Of a DNA stretch of 64,000 bases, positions 17,807-28,712 are shown piece by piece; the first letter of the stretch is position 1, and each line of letters begins with the position of its first letter. A program made the position numbers and the translations under genes. The stretch is from Sphingomonas sp. LHG3406-1 (GTDB lineage Bacteria; Pseudomonadota; Alphaproteobacteria; Sphingomonadales; Sphingomonadaceae). Below the pieces are notes generated by a model. That model made no database searches. It worked only from the letters and a program-made list of their open reading frames with translations, and had not been told where the DNA came from. Location of the stretch: NCBI RefSeq assembly GCF_029637485.1, contig NZ_CP069128.1:2016001-2080000 (forward strand), read 5' to 3'.

Positions 17807-19660
17807 ATGCGCCGCATCGCCCTTCTCACCGCCTTCCTGCTCGCCGGCTGCGCGACCAATGCGCCGATCGCCGGCCCGCCTGCCGCTCCGCCGGTCACGG
17901 CGGAGGCGACCGCATCGGCGGCGGCGCCGATTCCCGAGAGCAACGCCGAGCTTGCCGCTTTCTTCGAGGCAGTCGACAAGGCCGAGCTGGCGCTGTCCCC
18001 GCAGGGCAAGACGGTGCGCGGCATCCGCGATGAGGATTATGGCCGCTGGGACGAGCGGACCGACGCCGCGGCCGAGCGGTCGCGCGCCTTGCGCCTTGCG
18101 CAGGTGGAGGAGCTGAAGCGGCGCTTTCCGCGAGCCTCGCTGTCGCCGGCGGACCAGCTCAGCTACGACCTGTTCCTCGCCCGCGCCGAACAGCGCGAGA
18201 TGATGTGGCCGTGGCGCAAATACGGCTACGTCTTCGACCAGATGAACGGCTTCCAGAGCCAGGCGCCGGCCTTCCTCATCAACCAGCATCAGGTCCGCAG
18301 CGTTGCCGACGCGGAGGCCTATGTGTCGCGACTGACCGGGCTCGCCGCCGCCATCGACCAGTCGGTCGACGAGGCAGAGAGCCGGGCGAAGCTCGGCGTG
18401 GTGCCGCCGCGTTGGGTCTTCCCCTTCGTCATCGCCGACAGCCGCAACATCGTGAAGGGCGCGCCCTTCGGCGCCGGCGAGGACAGTCCTTTGTGGGCCG
18501 ACTTCAAGGGCAAGATCGCCAGGCTGGAAGCCGACGAGCCGACCAAGGCGCGGCTGCTCGACGCGGGTCGCACGGCGCTGACGGGCAATGTCGGTCCCGC
18601 CTACGGACGCCTGGTCGCGGCGATGGAGCGGCACCAGCGCAGCGCGCCAACCGACGATGGGATCTGGCGGTTCGAGCGTGGCGCCGAGCTCTACCGGGCG
18701 CTGCTCAAGCAATATACGACGACTGACCTGACCCCCGACCAGATCCACGAGCTCGGCCTTGCCCAGGTCGCGCGAATCCACGGCGAGATGAACGCCATCC
18801 GCGAGAAGGTCGGCTTCAAGGGCGACCTCAAGGCCTTTTTCGCGCATATCCGCGACGGCAGGCAGTTCTTCTTCTCGAACGACGCCGCCGGCCGCCAGCG
18901 CTACCTCGACGAGAGCGCGAAGGTGCAGGCCGAGGTGCTGGCGGCGCTGCCGAGCTATTTCGGCCGGCTGCCGCGTTCGCCGCTGACCATCAAGGCGGTC
19001 GAGCCGTTTCGGGAGAAGAGCGCCGGCAAGGCCTTCTACCAGCGACCGGCGCCGGACGGGTCGCGGCCCGGCACCTATTATGTCAACCTCTACGACATGC
19101 GCGAAATGCCCGCGGTCGAGGTGGACGCGCTCTATTGCCACGAGGGGCTTCCCGGCCACCATCTGCAGGGTGCGCTGGCGGTCGAGACTCCGGCCGGCAC
19201 GCTGCCGCCCTTCCGCATGTTCGGCGGCTATACCGCGCACAGCGAGGGCTGGGGGCTCTATGCCGAGAAATTGTGCAAGGAGATGGGTCTCTACCAGGAC
19301 CCATATCGCGATTTCGGCCGGCTCCAGCTCGAGCTGCACCGGGCGATGCGGCTGGTGGTCGACAGCGGCATCCACCACAAGCGCTGGAGCCGGGCCCAGG
19401 CGATCCGCTATATCGAGGATAATAGCGCCGACCGCGGGATTCCGAAGGCGATCGAGCGCTACATCGTCTATCCCGGCCAGGCGACCGCCTACATGGTCGG
19501 AAAGCTGAAGATCGAGGAGCTTCGGGCGAAGGCGGAAGCGGCGCTTGGGCCGCGATTCGACGTGCGCGGCTTCCACGACACGGTCCTCGGCGCCGGCGGA
19601 ATCCCGCTCGACGTGCTCGAGGCGCGGGTGGACGAGTGGATCGCGATGCGTCGGGGCTGA
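17807..19660 (+). CDS. DUF885 family lipoprotein, putative metallopeptidase
   Basis: 617 residues. A lipoprotein signal peptide (MRRIALLTAFLLAGC) anchors it to a membrane. DUF885 proteins resemble M2/M3-like zinc peptidases: the motif HEGLPGHHLQ at residues 445-454 and a downstream glutamate-rich helix GWGLYAEKLCKEMG are visible, followed by VYPGQATAYMVGKLKI typical of the family end. Peptidase activity is inferred from these motifs; the substrate is unknown. It is transcribed alone, followed by an inverted repeat and then the suf promoter. Confidence 0.87.
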   Translation: MRRIALLTAFLLAGCATNAPIAGPPAAPPVTAEATASAAAPIPESNAELAAFFEAVDKAELALSPQGKTVRGIRDEDYGRWDERTDAAAERSRALRLAQVEELKRRFPRASLSPADQLSYDLFLARAEQREMMWPWRKYGYVFDQMNGFQSQAPAFLINQHQVRSVADAEAYVSRLTGLAAAIDQSVDEAESRAKLGVVPPRWVFPFVIADSRNIVKGAPFGAGEDSPLWADFKGKIARLEADEPTKARLLDAGRTALTGNVGPAYGRLVAAMERHQRSAPTDDGIWRFERGAELYRALLKQYTTTDLTPDQIHELGLAQVARIHGEMNAIREKVGFKGDLKAFFAHIRDGRQFFFSNDAAGRQRYLDESAKVQAEVLAALPSYFGRLPRSPLTIKAVEPFREKSAGKAFYQRPAPDGSRPGTYYVNLYDMREMPAVEVDALYCHEGLPGHHLQGALAVETPAGTLPPFRMFGGYTAHSEGWGLYAEKLCKEMGLYQDPYRDFGRLQLELHRAMRLVVDSGIHHKRWSRAQAIRYIEDNSADRGIPKAIERYIVYPGQATAYMVGKLKIEELRAKAEAALGPRFDVRGFHDTVLGAGGIPLDVLEARVDEWIAMRRG

Positions 19661-19743
19661 TGGCGCCCCGGACTTGACCGGGGGGGCAGCTTCTTCATCT
19701 AAGCGGCGACGAATGCCACTTCGGACCGAGTCCGGGGTGACGA
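19661..19743. repeat. Dispersed inverted repeat between DUF885 gene and suf operon
   Basis: GGCGCCCCGGACTTGACCGG at the left (19661-19683) and CGGACCGAGTCCGGGGTGAC at the right (19722-19743) are inverted copies of the same core found at 14826-14918. The hairpin could end DUF885 transcription, but it lacks a T tract. Confidence 0.65.
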
Positions 19744-19747
19744 GTGG

Positions 19748-19776
19748 TTGCGGACGGCGGACCCAAGCCCTAAATA
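19748..19776 (+). promoter_or_regulatory. Putative promoter of the suf operon
   Basis: TTGCGG (19748-19753), 17 bases, then TAAATA (19771-19776). A transcript would start near 19783, about 17 bases before the regulator ATG. Since the first gene encodes an Rrf2 iron-sulfur regulator, autoregulation through a site overlapping this promoter is likely, though I see no clear palindrome. Confidence 0.55.
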
Positions 19777-19799
19777 AGACCGGAAGGTTCCACAAAACC

Positions 19800-20221
19800 A
19801 TGCGCCTTACCCATCTCGCCGATTATGCGGTGGTGATCCTCACCGCCGCCGCCGCCCATGAGCAGGGCGCGCGGCTCAGCGCGGCTGCGCTGGCGGAGGA
19901 TACCGGGCTGCCGCTGCCCACCACCCAGAAGGTGATGGGCAAGCTCGGTCAGGCGGGGCTGCTCAAGGCGACTCGCGGTATCGGTGGCGGTTTCTCCTTC
20001 GCCCGCCCGCCAGAGGCGATCACGCTGGTGGACATCATCGAAGCCGTCGAAGGCCCCATCGCCATGACCCAATGCTGCGGCAGCGACGAGGCAAGCGACT
20101 GCGCGATCGATTCCCACTGCCGGATCAAGCCGCACATGAACATCGTCAGCCGCACGGTGCGCGACGCGCTGGCCGGCGTGACCCTCGAACAGCTGGCGCG
20201 CGTGCGCAGCCTGGAAGACGC

Positions 20222-20225
<4 letters not shown>
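19800..20225 (+). CDS. Rrf2-family SUF operon regulator
   Basis: 141 residues. Winged-helix DNA-binding domain at the N-terminus ([18 protein letters not shown]; recognition region around [33 protein letters not shown] wing). Three or four cysteines cluster at [16 protein letters not shown] near residues 92-107 and probably bind an iron-sulfur cluster, as in IscR and the alphaproteobacterial SUF regulators. It therefore senses cluster status and controls the operon it heads. ATGA overlap with sufB. Confidence 0.9.
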
Positions 20226-21699
<1,474 letters not shown>

Positions 21700-21703
<4 letters not shown>

Positions 21704-22089
21704 TCGCGCTGGCCCTTCTTGCCACGGCTACGACCGCCGTCGACCTCGATGCGCTTGGCGCCGCCGTGGCTACGTGCGACCGGACCGTCGTCAATCCTGC
21801 TTTCTCCTCTGAGGCGGCGCGGCGCAGCGAGTTCATGCGCGTGACCTATCGCGAGCAGGAAGCGATCGTCGCCCAGCGCCGCGAGAATGCTGCTCGGCGC
21901 GCGGCGATGCGGCAGCAGCCGGACGTCGCTGCTGCGGAAGCCGCTCTCGCCCAGGCCGAAGCTGCGATCGAGGAGCGTCAGCGCGCACTCAACGATCAGC
22001 GGCTTCTTGAGGGCCTCCGCCGTGAAGCCATGGACTCGATGCGCCACCATTTCTTGCAGAATTGCCCCGCCGGAAAGCCGAAGAACTGA
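21700..22089 (+). CDS. Unrecognised small exported coiled-coil protein inside the suf operon
   Basis: 129 residues, GTG start overlapping the sufB stop (GTGA); its TGA overlaps the sufC ATG (TGATG). The first 14 residues are hydrophobic ([17 protein letters not shown]), a short signal-like segment; two cysteines, one near each end ([16 protein letters not shown]), could form a disulfide. The middle is strongly helical and charged ([20 protein letters not shown]), like a coiled coil. No family recognised. Translational coupling on both sides argues it is a real gene. An OmpH-like or other periplasmic chaperone-type fold is one guess. Confidence 0.7.
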
Positions 22090-22829
22090 TGTTGAAGATT
22101 GAAGACCTCCACGCGACCGTCGCGGACAAGCCGATCCTGAACGGCCTCAGCCTCTCCGTTCCGGCGGGCGAGGTGCATGCGATCATGGGGCCGAACGGGG
22201 CGGGCAAGTCGACGCTCGCCTATGTGCTCGGCGGTCGGCCTGGCTATGAGGTGACCGGCGGGTCGGTGTCGCTCGACGGCCAGGACCTGCTGGCGCAGGA
22301 GCCGCACGACCGCGCCGCCGCCGGGCTGTTCCTCGGCTTCCAATATCCGGTCGAAATCCCCGGCGTCTCCTCCATGCAGTTCATCCGCGAGAGCCTGAAC
22401 GCGCAGCGGCGTGCCCGCGGTGAGCAGGAGCTGAGCGGCGCCGAGTTCATCCGCCTCGCCCGCGCCGAAGCGGCCGAGCTCGGCATGGACGTCGACATGC
22501 TCAAGCGGCCGGTCAATGTCGGCTTCTCGGGCGGCGAGAAGAAAAGGGCCGAGATGGTCCAGATGGGCATCATGCGCCCGAAGTTCGCGGTGCTCGACGA
22601 GACCGACAGCGGGCTCGACATCGACGCGCTGCGGATCGTCGGCGCGGGCATCAACCGCATCATGCGTGCGCCCGACAAGGGTGTGCTGCTGATCACTCAT
22701 TACCAACGGCTGCTCGACTATGTGCAGCCCGACCGCGTCCACGTGCTGACCGCCGGACAGATCACCCGCTCGGGCGGTCCGGAGCTGGCGCACGAACTTG
22801 AGCGCGGGGGCTACGCCGAGGTCGCATGA
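22089..22829 (+). CDS. sufC: Fe-S assembly ATPase SufC
   Basis: 246 residues. ABC-type ATPase that drives SufBCD: Walker A GPNGAGKST near residues 34-42, Q-loop FLGFQYPVEIPGVS, signature FSGGEKKRAEM, Walker B AVLDETDSGLDIDAL (the Asp-rich SufC form), and H-loop LLITHYQRLL. The ATG at 22089 overlaps the previous stop by one base. Cytosolic. Confidence 0.97.
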   Translation: MLKIEDLHATVADKPILNGLSLSVPAGEVHAIMGPNGAGKSTLAYVLGGRPGYEVTGGSVSLDGQDLLAQEPHDRAAAGLFLGFQYPVEIPGVSSMQFIRESLNAQRRARGEQELSGAEFIRLARAEAAELGMDVDMLKRPVNVGFSGGEKKRAEMVQMGIMRPKFAVLDETDSGLDIDALRIVGAGINRIMRAPDKGVLLITHYQRLLDYVQPDRVHVLTAGQITRSGGPELAHELERGGYAEVA

Positions 22830-23575
22830 CGTCGCTTGCTCTCCCCACCCGCAAGGACGAGGCGTTTCGCTACGCCGACCTGTCGGCGCTGGACCGCGTC
22901 TGGCACGGCCTCGCGCCGGCGCGCCGGATCGACATTCCGGCGGGCGAGCAGGATTCCCGTGTCCTCATCGTCAACCAGGACAGCGTCGAGGTGCATCGCG
23001 CCGAGATCGTGCTTCAACCGGGCGCCTCGCTGTCGCTGTTCGTGCTTAACGGCGCGACTGAATATGGTCGGGTCGAGGTCGACGTCACCGTTCGCGACGG
23101 GGCGCATTTCGCGCTCCACGCGGCCAACATCGCTGGCGGCAAGGCGACTCAGGAAATCGTCACCACCGTGCGCCACGAGGAGCCGAACGGCACCTCCAAC
23201 CAGGTCGTCCGCAGCGTGCTCGCCGGCCAGTCCACCGGCTCCTACCTCGGCAAGGTCGCGGTCGCGCGCCATGCGCAAAAGGTCGACGGCGAGCAGTCGG
23301 TCAAGGCGATGCTGCTCGACCGCGGCGCGACGGCCAACTGCAAGCCCGAGCTGGAGATTTACGCCGACGACGTGAAGTGCGCCCACGGCGCCAGCGTCGG
23401 CGAGCTGGATGCGGACCAATTGTTCTACGCCCTCTCCCGCGGGCTCGATCCGGCCAGTGCCAAGGCGCTGCTGCTCGAGGGCTTCGTCATGCAATTGTGG
23501 GACGAAGCCCCCGCGGACCGCCGCGAGGAGCTGATCGCCGAAACCCGCCGCCTGCTGCGGGAGGTGGCGGCGTGA
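22826..23575 (+). CDS. sufD: SufD, short form
   Basis: 249 residues, far shorter than the roughly 420 of E. coli SufD; it keeps the N-terminal RKDEAFRYADLSAL region and the C-terminal beta-helix end (HGASVGELDADQLFYALSRG). The short form appears in sphingomonads (from memory). Partner of SufB and SufC. ATGA overlap with sufC. No frameshift is seen; the frame is continuous with sufC before and sufS after it. Confidence 0.92.
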   Translation: MTSLALPTRKDEAFRYADLSALDRVWHGLAPARRIDIPAGEQDSRVLIVNQDSVEVHRAEIVLQPGASLSLFVLNGATEYGRVEVDVTVRDGAHFALHAANIAGGKATQEIVTTVRHEEPNGTSNQVVRSVLAGQSTGSYLGKVAVARHAQKVDGEQSVKAMLLDRGATANCKPELEIYADDVKCAHGASVGELDADQLFYALSRGLDPASAKALLLEGFVMQLWDEAPADRREELIAETRRLLREVAA

Positions 23576-24762
23576 ACGTCCAGACTCCCATCGCCGCGTC
23601 GCCCGATGTGCGCGACCAGTTCCCGGCCATCTCCGGCTGGCATTATCTCGACAGCGCCGTCTCTGCGCAGAAGCCGCAGGCCGTCGTCGATGCCATCACC
23701 CGCGCCTATGCGCAGGATTATGCGAGCGTGCACCGCGGCGTCTACCAGCGCTCGGCGGACATGACGCTCGCCTATGAAGCGGCACGGGTGCGGGCGGCGA
23801 ACTTCATCGGTGGCGGGGCGGAGGAAGTCGTCTTCACTCGCGGCGCGACCGAGGCGATCAACCTCGTGGCGCAGGTGCTGCCGAAGCAGGGCCGCGATCG
23901 CGTGCTCCTCTCCGCGCTCGAACACCACAGCAACATCGTGCCCTGGCAGCTCGCCGGCTACGAGATCGATGTCGTGCCGCTCACCGCCGACGGCCGGATC
24001 GATCTCGACGCCACCGAGGCGATGGTCTCCGACCGGCACCGGGTGGTCAGCTTCGCCCATGTGTCGAACGTGCTCGGCTCGATCCTCGACGCCAAGCGGG
24101 CGGCCGAGATCGCCCATTCGAAGGGCGCGCTTCTGCTGCTCGACGGCTGCCAGGCAGCGCCGCGGCAGGCGGTGGACGTGGCCGCGATCGGCGCCGATTT
24201 CTACGCCTATTCGGGTCACAAGCTCTACGGCCCGACCGGCATCGGCGTGCTGTGGGGGCGCGGCGAGCTGCTCGAGTCCATGCCCCCCTGGCAGGGCGGC
24301 GGGGCGATGATCGACCAGGTCAGCTTCGAGCGTAGCACCTTCATGCCCGCGCCGCAGCGGTTCGAGGCCGGCACCCCCCACATCGTCGGCGGAATCGGCC
24401 TTGCCGCCGCCATCGACTGGGTCGAAGGCATCGGCACCGAGCGCCTCCACGCCCATGAAGCCGCGCTGGTGGCCGAATGCCGCGAGGCGCTGCGCAGTCT
24501 AGGCTTCGTCAAGCTGTTCGGGCCCGAAGAGAGCGCCGGTATCGTCAGTTTCGAGGTCGAGGGCGTGCATCCGCACGACGTCGGCACCATCCTCGACGAC
24601 TCCGGCGTGGCGATCCGCGCCGGTCATCATTGCGCGCAGCCGCTAATGGCGTTGCTCGGCGTCCCGGCCACCTGCCGCGCCAGCTTCGCCGCCCATAGTG
24701 GAAGCGACGACATCGACGCCCTTGTGGAGGGCCTCAGGAAAGTGAAGCGGATCTTCGCATGA
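23572..24762 (+). CDS. sufS: Cysteine desulfurase SufS
   Basis: 396 residues. PLP enzyme taking sulfur from cysteine. Lys217 in YSGHKLYGPTG binds PLP and Cys354 in RAGHHCAQPLM carries the persulfide. Other motifs: NFIGGGAEEVVFTRGATEAIN and LSALEHHSNIVPWQ. GTG 23572 overlaps the sufD stop (GTGA); 65 codons of open frame upstream are a sufD shadow. No SufE gene is adjacent. Confidence 0.97.
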   Translation: MNVQTPIAASPDVRDQFPAISGWHYLDSAVSAQKPQAVVDAITRAYAQDYASVHRGVYQRSADMTLAYEAARVRAANFIGGGAEEVVFTRGATEAINLVAQVLPKQGRDRVLLSALEHHSNIVPWQLAGYEIDVVPLTADGRIDLDATEAMVSDRHRVVSFAHVSNVLGSILDAKRAAEIAHSKGALLLLDGCQAAPRQAVDVAAIGADFYAYSGHKLYGPTGIGVLWGRGELLESMPPWQGGGAMIDQVSFERSTFMPAPQRFEAGTPHIVGGIGLAAAIDWVEGIGTERLHAHEAALVAECREALRSLGFVKLFGPEESAGIVSFEVEGVHPHDVGTILDDSGVAIRAGHHCAQPLMALLGVPATCRASFAAHSGSDDIDALVEGLRKVKRIFA

Positions 24763-25229
24763 ACCAGGAACGCAAGATCGAGATCGAGGAAGTGGAGGCG
24801 GTCAGCCCCCCGCCCAAGGCGCGCGTCGACCTCGAGACGCCTGCCGAGACGTTCGAGCGCAAGCGCGATTATCTCGCCGGCTTCCTCGCCGAGCAGCCGG
24901 CCGACGGGCCGGTGGGCGGGGCCGGGAGCGACCTACAGGCCGCAATCGTCGAGACGCTCAGGACCATCTACGACCCCGAGATACCGGTCGACATTTACGA
25001 ACTCGGCCTGATCTACGACGTGTCGGTCACCGAGGATGGCGACGCCACGGTGCTCATGACCCTTACTACCCCGCACTGCCCGGTCGCCGAGTCGATGCCG
25101 GGCGAGGTCGAGATTCGCGTCCTCTCGGTGCCAGGCGTCCGCGATGCCGAGGTCAAGCTGGTCTGGGACCCGCCCTGGGACCCGAGCAAGATGAGCGACG
25201 AGGCCCGGCTCGAACTGGGGATGCTGTGA
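24759..25229 (+). CDS. sufT: SufT, DUF59/MIP18 family Fe-S protein maturation factor
   Basis: 156 residues. A variable N-terminal third is followed by the DUF59 domain: LRTIYDPEIPVDIYELGLIY, LMTLTTPHCPVAESMP with the conserved cysteine, and VKLVWDPPWDPSKMSDEARL. SufT helps deliver clusters to target proteins. ATGA overlap with sufS. Confidence 0.93.
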   Translation: MNQERKIEIEEVEAVSPPPKARVDLETPAETFERKRDYLAGFLAEQPADGPVGGAGSDLQAAIVETLRTIYDPEIPVDIYELGLIYDVSVTEDGDATVLMTLTTPHCPVAESMPGEVEIRVLSVPGVRDAEVKLVWDPPWDPSKMSDEARLELGML

Positions 25230-25585
25230 TGGCCGAAACCAAGCTTCGCGTCCGTCCCGCGGCAATCACCCTCACGCCGGGAGCCGAGCAAAGGGTCGCC
25301 GATCTGATGGCCAGGGCCCCCGCCGATGCCATCGGAGTCAAGCTCTCCACCCCCCGTCGCGGCTGCTCGGGGCTGGCCTATTCGGTCGATTACGTCACGT
25401 CAGAGGACAAGTTTGACGAGAAGATCGAGACTCCGGGCGGCACCTTCTATGTCGATGGCGGATCCATCCTTTATCTGATCGGCTCGGTCATGGACTGGCG
25501 GGAGGATGATTTCACCGCCGGCTTCGTGTTCGAGAACCCCAACGCCAAGGGCAGCTGCGGCTGCGGCGAGAGCTTCACCGTCTGA
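25229..25585 (+). CDS. sufA: A-type Fe-S carrier SufA/IscA (HesB family)
   Basis: 118 residues. The three cluster-binding cysteines are present: RRGCSGLAY, then GSCGCGESF near the C-terminus. A-type carriers pass clusters from the scaffold to apoproteins. The ATG at 25229 overlaps the sufT stop (TGATG). Last recognised gene of the suf operon. Confidence 0.94.
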   Translation: MAETKLRVRPAAITLTPGAEQRVADLMARAPADAIGVKLSTPRRGCSGLAYSVDYVTSEDKFDEKIETPGGTFYVDGGSILYLIGSVMDWREDDFTAGFVFENPNAKGSCGCGESFTV

Positions 25586-25623
25586 GCCTTTTTGCGCTAT
25601 AGTCGCCGACGGAGGTGCTGCCG

Positions 25624-25887
25624 ATGCGAGTCCTCGTCGTTCTTGCCACCACGGCGCTGCTCGGCGCCGCGCCCGCTTCCGTCCAGCGAGCCGCGCCCAT
25701 GCCGGTGCAAAGTCCCTATGCGGACGAGCGCTGTCCCGACACGGCGATGAGCCTTGCCCGCAAGCAGGGCGCCAACCCCCGTGCCCGCAATCTCGCCGAG
25801 CTGCCGCCGGCTCAGACCTTCATGGCCGTCGACCGGCGCGTTGACGGCTGTCCGATGCCGTTGCTGGCTGGCGAGGCGCGCCGCTAG
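25624..25887 (+). CDS. Small secreted protein of unknown function
   Basis: 87 residues from ATG 25624, with GGAGG 8 bases upstream. A signal peptide ([20 protein letters not shown]) is followed by a mature part of about 65 residues with two cysteines ([19 protein letters not shown]), probably oxidised in the periplasm. No family recognised. It lies 38 bp after sufA, so read-through from the suf operon is possible. Confidence 0.7.
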   Translation: MRVLVVLATTALLGAAPASVQRAAPMPVQSPYADERCPDTAMSLARKQGANPRARNLAELPPAQTFMAVDRRVDGCPMPLLAGEARR

Positions 25888-25904
25888 GGCCGTACCTTCG
25901 AAGG

Positions 25905-25928
25905 GGGTGCAAAAGCCTTGCTGCACCC
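25905..25928 (+). promoter_or_regulatory. Perfect stem-loop in the thrS leader
   Basis: GGGTGCA (25905-25911) pairs perfectly with TGCACCC (25922-25928) around a 10-base loop. It ends three bases before the AAGG that serves as the thrS ribosome-binding site. It could end upstream transcription or, being so close to the start, act on translation; E. coli thrS is autoregulated through hairpins in this position. Which applies here is not visible. Confidence 0.5.
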
Positions 25929-25943
25929 GCTAAGGCGCGGCGC

Positions 25944-27956
25944 ATGTCCAGGATGTTCCGAATCTCGCTTCCCGACGGCACCGTGCGGGAGATGCCGGAA
26001 GGGTCGACCCCGGCCGACGTCGCCGCCGCCATCGGGCCGGGCCTCGCCAAGGCCGCGCTCGCGGCCCGCGTGAACGGCGAAGTGCGCGACATCATGCGTC
26101 CATTCGAAGAGGATGCCGAGCTCGCCCTTATCACCGCGCGGGACGAGAAGGACGCGCTGGAGCTGGTCCGCCATGACTATGCCCACGTCCTCGCCGAGGC
26201 GGTGCAGAAGCTCTACCCGGGCACGCAGATCACCTTTGGCCCGGCGACCGACGATGGCTTCTACTACGACTTCGCGCCTGCCGCCGATCGCGGGCCGTTC
26301 ACCGAAGAGGACCTGCCGGCAATCGAGGAAGCGATGCGCAGTGTCATCGCCGCCGACGAGCCGCTGATCCGCGAAGTGTGGCAGCGTGAGGACGTGCGCG
26401 ACTTCTTCGCCCGCAGCGGTGAGAGCTTCAAGGCCGAGTGGGTGATGGAGCTGCCCGAAGGCGAGCCGATCACCATGTATCGCTCGGGCCAGGGCGAGAA
26501 TGCGTGGATGGACCTCTGCCGCGGGCCGCACCTCGCCAGCACCGGCAAGCTCGACCCGCAGGCGTTCAAGCTGACCCGCGTATCGGGCGCCTACTGGCGC
26601 GGCGATCCCAAGAACCCGATGCTGAGCCGGATTTACGGCACCGCCTGGCTCAACAAGAAGCAGCTGTCCGAGCATCTCACGCGGCTGGAGGAAGCGGCCA
26701 AGCGCGACCATCGCCGCCTGGCCCGGGAGATGGACCTGTTCCACCTCCAGGAAGAAGCGCACGGGTCCATCTTCTGGCACCCCAACGGCTTCAAGATCTG
26801 GCGCGAGCTCGAGGCCTACATGCGCCGCAAGATCGATGCCGCCGGCTATCGCGAGATCAAGACCCCGCAAGTGATGGACGCGCACCAGTGGGAGCAGTCC
26901 GGCCACTGGGGCAAGTATCGCGAAAACATGTTCGTTATCCCCGACGAGGTGCCGAACACCGAGGACGTCGGTCCCCTCGTCTCCGACGATGCCAAGTGGA
27001 TGGCGCTGAAGCCGATGAACTGCCCGGCCCACGTGCTGGTCTTCCGCCAGGGTATCAAGAGCTACCGCGACTTGCCGCTGCGCCTGTTCGAGCATGGCTG
27101 CTGCCATCGCAACGAACCGCATGGCGCGCTGCATGGCCTGATGCGGGTGCGTCAGTTCACGCAGGACGATGCGCATATCTTCTGCACCGAAGGCCAGGTG
27201 GTGGAGGAGGTAAAGGCCTTCTGCGCGCTTGCCGACGCCATCTACAAGGATTTCGGCTTCACCTATCAGGTCAAGCTCGCGCTGCGCCCGGAGAAGCGCT
27301 TCGGCTCCGAGGCCGACTGGGACAAGGCCGAGCAGGAGCTGCGCGACGCCGTTGCCGAAGCCGGCATGGCCAACGACGACTATGGCTGGGAGGAGCTTCC
27401 GGGCGAAGGCGCCTTTTACGCACCCAAGCTCGAGTGGCACCTGACCGATGCCATCGGCCGGACCTGGCAGGTCGGCACGATCCAGGGCGACCGCGTTCTG
27501 CCCGACCGGCTGGATGCGAGCTTCGTCGGCGAGGATGGCGAGCGCCACCGGCCGGTCATGCTCCACCGCGCCATCTTCGGCAGCTACGAACGCTTCATCG
27601 GCATCCTGATCGAACATCATGCCGGCCGCTTCCCGGTCTGGCTCGCGCCGACCCAGGCAGTGGTGGCGACGATCGTCTCAGACGCCGACGGCTATGCCAA
27701 TGAGGTGACCGCCAGGCTGGCCGCGGCCGGGCTTCGGGTCGAGGTCGACACGCGCAACGAGAAGATCAACTACAAGGTGCGCGAACACAGCCTCGCCAAG
27801 GTCCCGCTGCTCCTCGTGGTCGGCAAGCGCGAGGCGGAGGAAGGCACCGTCGCGGTGCGCCGCCTCGGCTCGGAGGACCGCCAGCAGGTGATGAGCCTCG
27901 ACGAGGCGCTTGCCATGCTCAAGGCCGAAGCGACGCCGCCCGACCTGCGCGGCTGA
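25944..27956 (+). CDS. thrS: Threonyl-tRNA synthetase
   Basis: 670 residues, complete. TGS domain at residues 1-65, editing (SAD) domain with [18 protein letters not shown] and the [20 protein letters not shown] region, class II core (zinc ligands expected in [11 protein letters not shown], the histidine of FTQDDAHIF and that of GILIEHHAG), and the C-terminal anticodon-binding domain from about residue 570. Full editing equipment is present. Confidence 0.98.
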   Translation: MSRMFRISLPDGTVREMPEGSTPADVAAAIGPGLAKAALAARVNGEVRDIMRPFEEDAELALITARDEKDALELVRHDYAHVLAEAVQKLYPGTQITFGPATDDGFYYDFAPAADRGPFTEEDLPAIEEAMRSVIAADEPLIREVWQREDVRDFFARSGESFKAEWVMELPEGEPITMYRSGQGENAWMDLCRGPHLASTGKLDPQAFKLTRVSGAYWRGDPKNPMLSRIYGTAWLNKKQLSEHLTRLEEAAKRDHRRLAREMDLFHLQEEAHGSIFWHPNGFKIWRELEAYMRRKIDAAGYREIKTPQVMDAHQWEQSGHWGKYRENMFVIPDEVPNTEDVGPLVSDDAKWMALKPMNCPAHVLVFRQGIKSYRDLPLRLFEHGCCHRNEPHGALHGLMRVRQFTQDDAHIFCTEGQVVEEVKAFCALADAIYKDFGFTYQVKLALRPEKRFGSEADWDKAEQELRDAVAEAGMANDDYGWEELPGEGAFYAPKLEWHLTDAIGRTWQVGTIQGDRVLPDRLDASFVGEDGERHRPVMLHRAIFGSYERFIGILIEHHAGRFPVWLAPTQAVVATIVSDADGYANEVTARLAAAGLRVEVDTRNEKINYKVREHSLAKVPLLLVVGKREAEEGTVAVRRLGSEDRQQVMSLDEALAMLKAEATPPDLRG

Positions 27957-27981
27957 CGTCGCCTCTGTTGGCTCCGACGCC

Positions 27982-28533
27982 TCAGCGCAGGGACGTGCTC
28001 CGGTCGCCCGCGGTGCCGGCCTTCGCCGGAACGACGTGGTCGAAGTAATTGTGCATGGTCAGCAGGCGCCCGTCGTCCCGTTCACGGATGGCACGGCGGG
28101 CGCTGTCCGCTTCCTCGCCGATGCGGACCAGCCGTTCAAGCGTCGGCGCGGCATAGTCGCAGCGCTCGTCGGGCCGGGCGGTGCGGCAGCGGTCGAGGCA
28201 GGTGTCGATCAGCTCGGGCACGCGCTTTTCGCAGCTGATCATCAGCTGAGCCTCTTCCGGGGTCAGCGCCGCCGATCCGCGCTCCGCCAGGAAGGCGCCG
28301 ATCCGCTCCCGCGCCACGCGCGCCTGCTCGCGCTGGCGGCGGTCGAGATGGCTCGAAAGGCGCGCCCAGCGCGGGTCGGGGATGGCGGCGAAGCCGGGCA
28401 TGCCCTGCTGGAAACCGGCGGCGAACCCGCGGGCGGTGCGGACGAGCTTTCGCGCCACCTTGATACCGAGCCAGACCATCGCCAGCACGACAAGAAAGAA
28501 GAACAGCAATAGGCCGCCAAGGATCTCGAGCAT
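27982..28533 (-). CDS. Small membrane-anchored protein with a repeat-derived C-terminus
   Basis: 183 residues. One N-terminal membrane helix (MLEILGGLLLFFFLVVLAMV) precedes a cytoplasmic helical domain with four cysteines (SCEKRVPELIDTCLDRC, later ERCDYAAP). No family recognised. The last residues, VVPAKAGTAGDRSTSLR, are the tail produced when a gene reads into a dispersed GCCGGCCTTCGCCGGAAC repeat, so the ancestral stop was probably about 15 codons earlier. Convergent with thrS, 25 bp apart. Confidence 0.72.
   Translation of the reverse strand: MLEILGGLLLFFFLVVLAMVWLGIKVARKLVRTARGFAAGFQQGMPGFAAIPDPRWARLSSHLDRRQREQARVARERIGAFLAERGSAALTPEEAQLMISCEKRVPELIDTCLDRCRTARPDERCDYAAPTLERLVRIGEEADSARRAIRERDDGRLLTMHNYFDHVVPAKAGTAGDRSTSLR
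28013..28035. repeat. Dispersed CCGG-CTTCG-CCGG repeat inside a coding end
   Basis: GTGCCGGCCTTCGCCGGAAC forms a CCGG/CCGG hairpin and is a common short repeat in alphaproteobacterial genomes. Here it supplies codons for the end of the membrane protein on the minus strand. A similar core (GGCCTTCGCCGGAATG) occurs near 49182. Confidence 0.6.
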
Positions 28534-28712
28534 TGGTTTTCCGTCTCCGGCACCCCATGTAGGAATGGCCGGCCTCGGCTTCGAGGGGTTGCCCGTGACG
28601 CCACGCCGCCACAGGAGGCCACAAAATGCACGGTGCGCCGCGCCGCCTCTTTTCAGCGGCGGGCGAAGCGCCTAGCTGGCATCCTCGTCCAATTGCATAT
28701 GGAGATTGCGTT

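Noticed and set aside
17729..19801. 690-codon open frame antisense to the DUF885 gene
   Set aside because: No domain, no signal, and the plus-strand product has a lipobox and the HEGLPGHH motif.
22826..23575. sufD as a truncated pseudogene
   Set aside because: Reading frame is intact, coupled on both sides, and retains both conserved ends; a short form is the better explanation.
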